NCBI RefSeq assembly: GCF_932274485.2
Contig: NC_065883.2
Coordinates: 12,522,222-12,586,221, forward strand
Reading direction: 5' to 3'
From: Patella vulgata
Taxonomy: Eukaryota > Mollusca > Gastropoda > Patellidae
Length of the DNA: 64,000 nucleotides
The notes under the pieces are model-generated. The model made no database searches. It had not been told where the DNA came from and saw nothing but the letters and a program-made list of their open reading frames with translations. Below are positions 34,023-43,866 of the stretch, in pieces (position 1 is the stretch's first letter; the number at the start of each line of letters is the position of its first letter). The translations under genes and the position numbers were made by a program.

Positions 34023-37000
34023 TCAGCCCAAGACCTCGTAACCATCGGGTAAATTAAAGTTGCTACCATCAGCTAAATTAAAGTTGCTACCATCAGCTAA
34101 ATTAAAGTTGCTACCGTCAGCTAAATTAAAATTCCACTGTTCTTCAACAGCTACGGTTGGTTTCCTCTGGGTGATCAGGCCAGTTACTCCCAAAATCCCG
34201 TGGTACCACATTCACGCCTCCCATGGGCCTTCCGCCCTAAATAATAAAATATAAATTGGTTACTCAAAGAAAGGTTCAGAGGGTTGATACCATAATTTCA
34301 CTGTTCACTACATTTCGTTCCTCTTTATCGCATCTCGTGAATCGCTGTATCCAGTTTGGTATATTCCTTCCATGATACAAAGCCAGTTTGTCTATGTGAT
34401 ATACTTTCGGCGACTGCGTTCTACTTCTCTTAACCTTATAAATGACGTCGTTTATTTGTTTTGTTACCAAGAAAGGACCCTTCCAAGGTGATGTAGGCTT
34501 CGAACAGACTCCCACTTTTCGAATCGGTTCGTAAATTCACACCGGTTGACCAATAGCTAGATGTCTTCTCTGGGCACGAATGTCATAATGCTTCTTCTGG
34601 TATTCCGAGCCCCGTTTTAAGCATCTTCTCGCTACGTCGTGACTCACAGAAAGCTTCTTTTTGAGAGCTTCGATATAATCTTCACTATTTCTCAACACAG
34701 GATCGTTCTCTTCGGGTACATTGACAACAGCTTGGAGTGGCATCGTGATTTCTCTTCCCAGTGTCATCATGTTCGGAGTTTCAGATGTAGTGGCGTGTAC
34801 TGATGACCTATAAGCCATCATTACTTGTGGAAGAAACTCGTCCCATCTGCGTTGGTCACTCTCACTATACATGTTCAGCATCGCAGACAGTGTTCTGTGA
34901 AATCGTTCGATATTTCCATTGGATTGTGGCCTTAGTGCTGTTGTTCTGGTTTTGTCAATTTGCAAAAGCGAACACATCTGTTGGAATACTTTTGATTCGA
35001 AATTAGTGCCACGGTCTGAATGGAGTTGCAGTGGTGTACCAAACCGACACACAAAGTTGTCTACGAATGCCCTCGTTACTGTTATGGCTTCCTGGTTCGG
35101 TAGTGGTACGGCCTCGGTCCATTTGGTAAAGCAATCACACATCGTCAAAACATACCGGTTTCCGCTTGATGTTTTAGGCAGTGGTCCGAATATATCGATC
35201 TCAACCCGTTCAAACGGTTCTCCAACCAAGTAACTTCGAAGAGGAGCGCGTTTTCCAGTAGGTTTAACTTTCCTCGAGGCACATTTGTCGCAGGACCTGC
35301 AATGATTCTTCACAGATTCATTCATACCCGGCCAGTAAAATCCCATCTTTATCCTCTCAAGCGTCTTCTGGGTCCCAAGATGACCTGATGACGGTATGTC
35401 GTGCGAATATCGAAGAACCAATTGTTGTTTCGTTGTGGGAACCACTAATTGCAGCCCCCCCCCCTCTATTTTCTGACTCCCGATTCCGATAAAGTAATCC
35501 TCCCTTCAGCACCAAACTTTCCCACTGGGCCCATAAGGTTTTCAGATGCTTGGTGGCGCTCGATATCTCTTCCCAGGTTGGACGATCTTCACCAGCTTCT
35601 AAAGCCGTCATTATTCGACAAATATCGGGGTCCGCAATCTGCTGTATCCGTAGCTCTTCAAGACTCCACCCAGTCAATAACTCACTATGGTCTTTGAATT
35701 CTTTTTCCTGTTGGCGGGTTACTGCTCTCACTTTTCTGTTATTTTCGTCTGATGTGTAATCTGTGGCTCACATGTGAGATCACTATCTCGCAGTTCTTGT
35801 TCTGTATCATCGTTGTCACCATTGAGATCTTCTTGCCTTTTACAAGATTTACACGGGTTTCTACTAAGAGCATCAGCATTCTGATGTAGATGTCCTGCTC
35901 TGTGGTTAACCACTAGGTTGTAGGTCTGTATTTGTTCTAACCACCGCGCAACCTGAGCATTAGGCGACTTCAAATTCTTCATCCAGCTTACTGCGGCATT
36001 GTCAGTACGAAGAAGTACATTTTGCCCATATAGATACGAGTGAAAGTTTTTCAGCGCTGTAACTACTGCTAAGAGTTCTTTTCTCGTTACGCAGTACGAT
36101 AACTCGTGCTTGTTTAAAGATTTACTCATATAGGCGATCACCTGCTCCTTCCCGTTATTAAGTTGTGATAGGACAGCACCAACAGCAAAACTGCTCGCAT
36201 CGGTGTCTAAGATGAATTCCAAGCCTGGTACTGGATAAGATAAGATTGGTGAAGATATAAAAGCCTGTCGTAGACTTTCAAAAGAACGATGACATTCTGG
36301 CGTCCATTCGAACCTAGAATTCTTGTCGGTTAATTTATGAAGGGGTCGTGCTATTGTGGCAAACCCGTTTACAAATCGTCTGTAATATGAAGCTAGTCCA
36401 AGGAAGCTCTTTACTTGTTTAGAGGTTTTAGGAACATTCCAATTTTTAATTGCTGAAATTTTGTCAGGGTCAGTCTTTATCCCATCCTTGGACACAACAT
36501 GCCCTAAGAATTTAACACTTTTCTGGAATAAAGTACTCTTGCTTGGTTTTAACTTTAGGTTTGCATCTTGTAATCGCTTGAACACGTGTTCAAGTCTCAA
36601 AAGTGTCTGTTCAAATGATTTCCCCGGAACAATAATGTCATCCATGTATAACAGACATTCCTCCCACTGCAGACCACGTAAAATATCTTCCATGAGCCGT
36701 TCAAATGTGGAAGGAGAATTGGTCAATCCGAAGGGCATAACTCGGAACTGGTAGAGGCCTTGACTTGTTGAGAATGCAGTCTTTTCCTAATCGGTTGGAT
36801 CCATTCCTATCTGCCAAAATCCAGAGTTCATATCAAGACAACAAAACCATTCCATACCAAAAAGTGAATCAAGACATTCGTCTATACGGGGCAGCGGATA
36901 GGCATCTTTTGTTGTTACATCATTTAACAACCTGTAGTCAACACAGAAACGGTGGGTATTATCTTTCTTTGTTACCAAAACAACATTCGAACTCCATGGA

Positions 37001-38076
37001 CTGTTTGAGGGTTCGATAACACCTCGATCTAGCATCTTCTTAACCTCTCCAGCTTCTACTTCTCTCTTTCCAATTGGTAACCTTCGAGTTGATTGTCGAA
37101 TGAGGGCAGCGACTCCAGTATTAATTCGATGTAGTACTCTGTCCGTCCTTCCGAGATCGGCAGACGATTTCGAAAACACATCCCCATACTTTGCTAACAG
37201 GAAAGCTAATCTTTTCTGTTCATCTAATCCCAGATGATCTTTACTCCGATTATATAGATCTTCTAAATGCGTTGGAATTTTCGGATTTTCTTCTGTCCCT
37301 GATTCTGCTGTAACACTTCTGCATAACCCAGGATGTTCGCCCTCTTCTAAGTATATAGATTCACATTTGCCCAATCTCGCATTTGGATAGACAGTCACCG
37401 GCACGTCTTGGAAATTTGTAATTTTAATGGTTCTGGTTTCTGCCTTCATATCGAGGATACCAGTCGTAGCGACAAGACTTGATCCTGGTAGTGTTTCGAC
37501 TAGTCCCAGTTCACTGGTAATTCCACAAGTAGGCGTCCTTACATCAATCAGCATACTGCTCTTTGCTGGAATATGTGTTGTCTGAGTGGCGTAAACTGTG
37601 CATACCATTTCTGCTTCTCCACCAATCCAACATGGCACGTAACCCTTCTTCGTTTCCATTCTCATTTTATCGTAGTCCAATTGGTAGACATGCTCCAAGA
37701 GAAAATCTTGACCAAGAATGGCTGGTGCGAGAATATCGCAAACGAGAACTGGTTGCGAGTAAGTCCCTTCACCTAAAAAAATACTCATCTTAACAATGCC
37801 ATAAGTGCGTAAATTTTTACCGTTAACGTCTTTCAGGGTCAATTCTGAGTTTCTTAAAGAAGGAACTAGTTCTTGTTTTATTTTCAAAAAATACTCGTAG
37901 GACATAATCGTATTAGTAGATCCGCTGTCAATTAAAAAGTGTGTGGGAACATCATTGATTCTTCCAGCTGCATAAAATCCATTATAAAATTTACCGCTTG
38001 TCTCACCACATGTGCCTAGCCTGTCATAGTTTTTGGATGATGTTTGGTCAGTTACAGGCCTTGTGTCCCCCATCAC
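34023..38076 (-). pseudogene. pol region of the gypsy element (broken)
   Basis: Element-encoded enzymes in the order protease (FLIDSGST, near 37.9 kb), reverse transcriptase (near 36.3-37.0 kb, with a YMDD motif), RNase H (near 35.9-36.2 kb), integrase with an HHCC-type zinc region and catalytic core (about 34.5-35.4 kb) and a GPY/F-like C-terminal segment (WKGPFLVTKQINDVIYKV, about 34.4 kb). This order is that of Ty3/gypsy. The region has roughly four interruptions and is not a working gene as it stands. Its first frame differs from that of gag, as is usual for the family. Confidence 0.88.
34047..34130 (-). repeat. 24-bp tandem repeat at the end of pol
   Basis: Three to four units of ctaaattaaagttgctacca plus tcag, reading as repeated NFNLADGS. 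Confidence 0.85.
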
Positions 38077-38084
38077 CTCTCGGC

Positions 38085-39065
38085 CTACTGAGATGGCGGT
38101 TTGGAGTTTCCCTGATTCTGATTCCTAGGATACTTTGCTTCCCTGTTCTGCCTTTGTCTTTCCGGGCAATGTCGTGCATAGTGTCCTGTCCTATTACATT
38201 CGTAACAACGCACACTCGTTCGTCTGTCGTCATCGTTCCGTTTCTCAATTCTTTCTAGTCTATCAATAACATCCTTCAGAACCTTATCTATCCCATCCGT
38301 CTTCCTCGTTTCCTCATGACCATAGCCTGATTGTATGTTCACCATTCTAACTGATCGTTTCTTCTCCATTCCGTCACCTAGCATGGTTTCGTATCTCTCA
38401 ATGACGTCTACCGCCTGTGCGACAGTTCGGCAATCGCGATCCAAACATCTACACTTAATCTCCAATCCTATAATTTTGTAAAGCTGGTTCAAAGCAAGTG
38501 CCTCCTGTGCTTTTGCATCAAATTCAGGGTAAGCTCGCTGTGCCATCTGACGCAGGTCGTCTCCCAGCTCAGCGATCGATTCGTCTGTCTTTCGTCTCCT
38601 GCCTTCTAGTTTAGTCATCCACCTACCACGTTGTCGAGTACTTCCAAATCGGTGACTTAACTCCTTAACCAACGAAGCATACGTTCTCTTCTCACGCGAT
38701 GATAAGTTAAGATAGAACCCTCTCGCGGATCCCCTCAAGCTTGCAGCTAAAGTTAACATTCTACATCTCTCCCCCCAACTGCCAAGCTCTGCACAAATCT
38801 CGAAATGACTAATATACGCCTCCCAATCTTCAGATCCAGAGAAGGTTTCCGGTCTCATCTGAACAGTTTTCGAAGTTCTGCGTTCCCCGGTTTCATTTAC
38901 ACGATCGACACCAGTCGTTTCTATAATTTGCCCATCATCGCTTGCATCAGAATAAACATCTAGATCATCTTCTGCAACGGACACATCACCCTGACCTAAC
39001 CCAGGAGCGTCTGGTAAATTTGGTTGAGTTTTAAAAACTATCTCCTCATCGGGCGTCTCAGCCAT
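38085..39065 (-). CDS. gag of the gypsy element
   Basis: 326-residue open frame with a retrotransposon-gag core (ETFSGSEDWEAYISHFEI; LAASLRGSARGFYLNL; AYPEFDAKAQEALALNQ) and one CCHC zinc knuckle near the C-terminus (CYECNRTGHYARHC; C-x2-C-x4-H-x4-C). It would form particles and bind element RNA. It looks whole. pol follows within 10 bp in another frame. Confidence 0.88.
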   Translation of the reverse strand: MAETPDEEIVFKTQPNLPDAPGLGQGDVSVAEDDLDVYSDASDDGQIIETTGVDRVNETGERRTSKTVQMRPETFSGSEDWEAYISHFEICAELGSWGERCRMLTLAASLRGSARGFYLNLSSREKRTYASLVKELSHRFGSTRQRGRWMTKLEGRRRKTDESIAELGDDLRQMAQRAYPEFDAKAQEALALNQLYKIIGLEIKCRCLDRDCRTVAQAVDVIERYETMLGDGMEKKRSVRMVNIQSGYGHEETRKTDGIDKVLKDVIDRLERIEKRNDDDRRTSVRCYECNRTGHYARHCPERQRQNREAKYPRNQNQGNSKPPSQ

Positions 39066-39178
39066 CGTTTAATATACTTTGAATTATTTAGTTTAGTTAT
39101 TCTTCTCCCCTGTAACATATTGTAACATATTTACACAAAATTTTAGTTACATCACCACCACTCACAAAAGCCGGCGTT

Positions 39179-39199
39179 GGTTCGTATCACTGGATGCCA
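39179..39199 (-). other. Candidate primer-binding site
   Basis: On the element's strand a 21-nt stretch starts TGG and ends CGAACC, as the complement of a tRNA 3' end would. It lies about 32 nt inside the 5' LTR edge, farther than usual, so this is tentative. Confidence 0.35.
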
Positions 39200-39231
39200 T
39201 TATATCTTCGACATCCCACTTTTTACACCAT

Positions 39232-40321
39232 TGTAACAGTTTGGCCTGCGCTGTTTAGAAGTAACACCATATTCACCATTTTTATACGATGTATTCAATA
39301 CAACCATGAGATAAATACACGACCATTATTTACATTAATCAGGTAACCTTAGTGTTGGTTATAAGAAGGGTCTTGTGGGGGGTGGGAGATAGCCATAACG
39401 TCATTTATTCTAATGTCCAGTGTCATGCCTGACAATGTTCAGCCTGACAATTGACGCTGTAAGTCCTGACAAGTTCGCCCTGACAACCCGCCATGCCTGA
39501 CGGATTGCTTAGGCTCAACTACGTTATGATCATACAAAAACGTCAAAGGGAGACGGTTCTACCAGGATGGTCGGTAGCGCCGTCATAATTCCTTTTGTCA
39601 GGCCAGCTTTAAGAGGTCCTTACCCTAGGCTGCCGTAGAGCTATCTGCCGACATCGACGACATGACGTCCTTTTATAGGCAGCAGGCAGAGCTATTGACC
39701 AACCACAGGCTCGCATTCTGCCTGACAAGGACTACGTTTTCCTGACAAGTTAACGTTTTACAATAATATGAAAATTAATAAAGATGTTCATAATTAATCA
39801 TTGCATTACATGTAAGTAACCTATTCTGAATCTAAAATCAAAGTAATGTACAATTAGACCAGCGCAAATACATTAATGAAGAAACACCTAGCCCATGAAT
39901 CGTGCACACAGCATCCCACGCTAACAATACATTCATATGTGGATATTATTTGAATTGCTATCGTCCCCTTATATCCAGTCGCATAGTAATACATCGTGAC
40001 ATGCCTTACAAATCCGGCTCTAAGTACCGATGTTCTATAATCTAAGATACGACTTGCTACATTAGGCAAAACAAAATTGTAAACAATGAGAGCGTACGGC
40101 TCATTCTATTTATAGTAACAATTAAACCTTTCAACAATGGCAAAGGCAACACTAATATCGTAATAATACCAACGATAAATACTTAACAAATGCAATAATA
40201 AAACAATGTGAAGATGTAACGATTGATTATTAACATATGGTACACGGCATTACCAGTGATCAGTGATAATGAAATAATAACAATAATTAAATCTAACCCC
40301 CCCCCCCCCTTATATATAACA
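39232..40321 (-). repeat. 5' LTR of the gypsy element
   Basis: About 1,090 bp with the same TG..CA ends and the same CCTGACAA cluster as the other LTR. Apart from one length difference the two are about 99% identical by eye. Confidence 0.9.
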
Positions 40322-40500
40322 CTATTCTTTATTTATTACAAATGCTCACTGTGTCTTAAATATTGAATATTACGACCCCATATGTTCACGGCAAGATAAC
40401 AACACTAATATTGATTGAAATAGATCAATATGGAATTCTAATTCGTGTTTTTCATTTCGACTATTATAAAAATATTGAGTTAGACTTAGAGGTTTAGCAC
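40322..40500 (-). other. Displaced 5' flank of gene A
   Basis: From about 40,432 (ggaattctaattcgtgtttt) this matches 10,899-10,970 upstream of copy C exon 1, so it was next to gene A before the gypsy insertion. Confidence 0.7.
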
Positions 40501-40513
40501 CTTTAAGAGAAGG

Positions 40514-40754
40514 CTGTATCATAAAGTCTGTCATTGAGTCGACTGGCGTGGTTTCGAATCCCCGGTTGTACGTGGCAAGGAGTAGGGTCGCCTGTCCAAC
40601 CTTGTGGGTTTTCTCCGGGTCCTCCGGTTTCCACCCACTGCTAAAGACCCCTACGCGCAAGCGAATTATTGAAATAAAATTAAAACCATGTGTTAGTCCC
40701 GACATGACCTAGTTTGTGTCGAGTGGACGTTAAACCCCATTTCTCTCTCTCTCT
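40514..40754 (+). repeat. SINE family 1 with 13-bp target duplication
   Basis: Head-truncated copy (starts ctgtatcataaagtctgtca), with an intact B box (ggtttcgaatcccc, 40,550-40,563) and a (CT)n tail. It is flanked by ctttaagagaagg at 40,501-40,513 and 40,755-40,767. The undisturbed site is at 10,963-10,975. Confidence 0.92.
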
Positions 40755-40872
40755 CTTTAAGAGAAGGGTTCGTACCAGAGCAACCATCTTGCTTCATCTA
40801 TAAGCTTATATTGAAAATTAAGTCTGATTACTATATTTCAAAGCTTTATTAATAACAAATGCATAGTTAAAA

Positions 40873-41082
40873 ATGGCTGTAATTAATAAAAATACGAGGA
40901 AAAGTAAAATACTTATAATGTTCCCTAATATAATTATAACAGCAATTATTCTTGGACAATTTTGCATAAATTCTATTCGTGGATGGGTTAACCATCTATC
41001 AAATCGAGTTCATTTGATATTTCTTAGTGGGCTGAATTACATCATGTTACCTTTAGATTCCATTCCGCCATTAGTAGATTGA
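40873..41082 (+). other. Small open frame, paralogue of 11,081-11,308
   Basis: 69 codons, MAVINKNTRKSKIL then a hydrophobic segment (MFPNIIITAIILGQF). It shares start and frame with the 11,081 copy, but the differences are mostly amino-acid changing. Function unknown; probably non-coding flank. Confidence 0.3.
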
Positions 41083-41249
41083 AGTGTGATTGTATCTAAA
41101 AATGACATAAAGAAATTGACTGTACCTTGATAGTGTGTTGGCTTGTGTTTCACGATTCAGTTGAATGATAAGGTATAATGTGTGATACATACATAGATAT
41201 ATCAAACAATATATGTATGTGGTAACACGTGTTTTGTGATTTAACATGT

Positions 41250-42290
41250 AATAAAATTACTCAGCAATGAAGCGAAATTTTATTTCTTTTCTAACTTCCT
41301 TACTATTAAAAACTGTGACAGTATTGTGTCTTTCTATCAAGTTCTGGATGACAACACTGGTTAAACTTCATGTAATACTTTTATTCTGCTTCTAACATAT
41401 CATGTACAAAACTTAAGACTCCGTAATTAGTTTGTGTTGAGGGAGCCATGGTAATAGCTTGGCTTGATACCCTTGGATGCCAACTCCCAACTAACTTACA
41501 TGGACGCTGTCTGGTCCCAAGTTTTCCCCTATCAACTTTTCATTTCTGCTTATAAACCACTTTTTAGACAAAGAATGATCGATTGCCATAAGTTAGCCGG
41601 TTTTTAAGTCCATAATTCGAGCGTGAAGTCCGGAGATTAATTCGATTTGATAAGCTCGTGGCGTGGCTTCCATATTCCTCTGGCTATAGAAATGAAATAA
41701 AATGAAATGAAATGTGGCTTAACGTCCTGTTTATAATACATTTATTGCTTAATCACATAAAACCACACAGTTATTGTTTATGACATATTATATGTTTGAA
41801 CACAGTATGTTGTTTATATTACATTTATTTTCAAATACATCAAGTTGTTTATAATATATTTATTGTTGTTTATCAAGCTGATTAAAATACAGATCTATAT
41901 TTCGTTTCGTTTTTTTTTATACTTTCAATGGCCTCTACTACACGAAGATCTGGCCGGTTGCAGTGGAAGGTCGCGTCAGAGGTCACACGAGCGGCTTTTG
42001 ACCCTATGACGTTGATGATTCTAGTGGGATACCCACAGTTCCGTGCACCGCACGCCAAACACTCACATCATCCGGAACGCAAGTTAAGACAAGTAAAACG
42101 AAATTTTGAACTATAAAAATCGAAATGAAATAAGATCTGTGTTTTAGTTAAATTGGTTGTTTATAATACATAATTTAACTTTGTGGTAAAAAACAAATTT
42201 TCGGATGAAAATAATCGAAATAAAGATTAATATAACTTCGCATTATGAGGAAAAACGATAATGTCTAGTTTTACAAACGCTTAAACTGAC
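41250..42290. other. AT-rich stretch without recognised genes
   Basis: Contains a short gaaatgaaatgaaatgtggcttaacgtcc SINE-2-like tail scrap near 41,690-41,730 (in two adjoining parts), otherwise nothing. Confidence 0.35.
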
Positions 42291-42480
42291 TGACACTATC
42301 ATAAAGGTATCATTGACTATCATAAATATTACACACAAAGTTTAATTAGTATGATATCTTATCATAAGCACATTAACAATTTCTTGCTTGGGAAGTGCAA
42401 AACAACCATTGACGCACCATAAGTGAACACATTTTAAGCAATATGATATCTCATCATAAGGCATAAGCACATTAAAGGAC
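42290..42480 (-). repeat. Locus-flank repeat
   Basis: tatcataaacac/catcataagcacattaaca-type phrases occur twice here and again at 7,620-7,720 (cataagtgaacacattttaa). No coding content. Confidence 0.5.
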
Positions 42481-42722
42481 AATATTGGTGTCAGTCATTA
42501 TCACATTATGTGATAGAACTAATAAAACACGTTCATAATATAATTTTAACACATGTAGAGATCATTGCAACGTGTTTCCTGAATCGGAAGTGACGAACGC
42601 CAAAGGAAAACAAGAGTCATCCCTCTATATAACTGACTGAAGTGACGAGTTATAACAGATACATGGGCGAATTTGTGATCACTAATAATTCCTTCCAAAA
42701 TCAAAAGTTGTTGTGTTATATA

Positions 42723-42805
42723 ACAATAAACAACCAGGACAAAATCTATAAGACTCAATATTCCAATAGAGTTCCTCCTTTTAACTACGTTAGCGATTTC
42801 TGCAT
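42723..42805 (-). repeat. Gene B 3' flank block joined to exon 2 in copy C
   Basis: aacaaccaggacaaaatcta through cgttagcgatttct is identical in order to 9,520-9,595, where it abuts the truncated exon 2. It marks the far side of the copy C deletion. Confidence 0.75.
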
Positions 42806-42876
42806 GTTTTAACATTTCTAAAATCTCGAAATTCTGACCTGTAGACTATTAAAAAAAGACTATGATAATATTCTGT

Positions 42877-43352
42877 TTAATTTGATTTGTGTCGATCCCG
42901 ATTCTTTTCCTTCACTATTTTCCGACGTTCCGCCCCTTCCAACATTTTGGCCCTCTCTTTCGCATATTCTATACAGAATTCATCTAGTTGATATTTTTCC
43001 GTTGCTTCACTCGGTGACTTTCTCCAAGTTAAAACATGATCCGCCATAACTGGTGACCTTTTCCGCAATTCTTTGGCCACTTCTTCAATGTTTGAGTTCG
43101 TGGTGTTAATATAGTCCTTATCATAGAATCTAAATGGAAATTTATCTACGCGATGTGCAATTCCTTCCGGATCATATAGGGCACAATTTATATTTTTAGT
43201 CGAAAATCCTAAAAACGGCAAAAGTTCCCTTAATTTGTTTTCTTTGTTCTGTAATAATTCGTCATAAAATAAAACAAACATATCTCCTTTAAATCGAAGC
43301 CAATTTATATAAAATTTCTTCCACCGATCTGTTCTATGGAGTATATCATAAT
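42877..43352 (-). CDS. Gene B exon 3
   Basis: 476 bp after the acceptor gtctttcag, starting AT TAT GAT. It encodes the conserved LGFSTKNINCALYDPEGIAH block and the divergent basic C-terminus. Confidence 0.85.
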
Positions 43353-43827
43353 CTGAAAGACAATATGTAACCTTCTCTGAACATGTGGGTGCCTGATAAA
43401 GATTAAGATATGATATTAAAGATGCATCATGTAAGAGCTAAATCTGCTTACTGCCTTTCTTTTTCTGGCTTTAAAATGGTATATAATCAACTCTCTAGGC
43501 AATCGGATTGCTTAGAGTTTGAATGGATTAGAACCACGTGCCATTTAATAATTTAATCATAATAAGTATAATAGCATAGCATCACAAGAGAGACAGAGAG
43601 AGTTTGTTTCATTTTAGACTTATAACCAGAGAACTTTAGTTTTTACACTATTCATAATTCATGAGAGATGGGGTTTAACGTCCACTCGACACACAACTAA
43701 ACCATATCGGGACTAACATATGGCTCAATTTTATTTCAATAATTCGCTTATCGGAGTGGTCCTTAGCGATGGGAGGAAACCATATGTTAGTCCCGAACTG
43801 ACCTAGTTTGTGCCGAGTGGACGTTCA

Positions 43828-43866
<39 letters not shown>

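Larger units (their letters stand above)
30420..40321 (-). mobile_element. Ty3/gypsy LTR retrotransposon, nearly full length
   Basis: 9.9 kb in minus orientation: 5' LTR (right), candidate primer-binding site, gag, pol (protease, reverse transcriptase, RNase H, integrase), a third open frame, polypurine tract, 3' LTR (left). The LTRs begin TG and end CA. Aligned parts differ at about a dozen positions by eye, so the insertion is young. The flanking bases (gtat/ctat) are only a near-match for a target duplication. gag and the third frame look whole; pol is broken, with roughly four interruptions. The insertion splits the 5' flank of gene A. It is a fossil in its present state. Confidence 0.93.
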
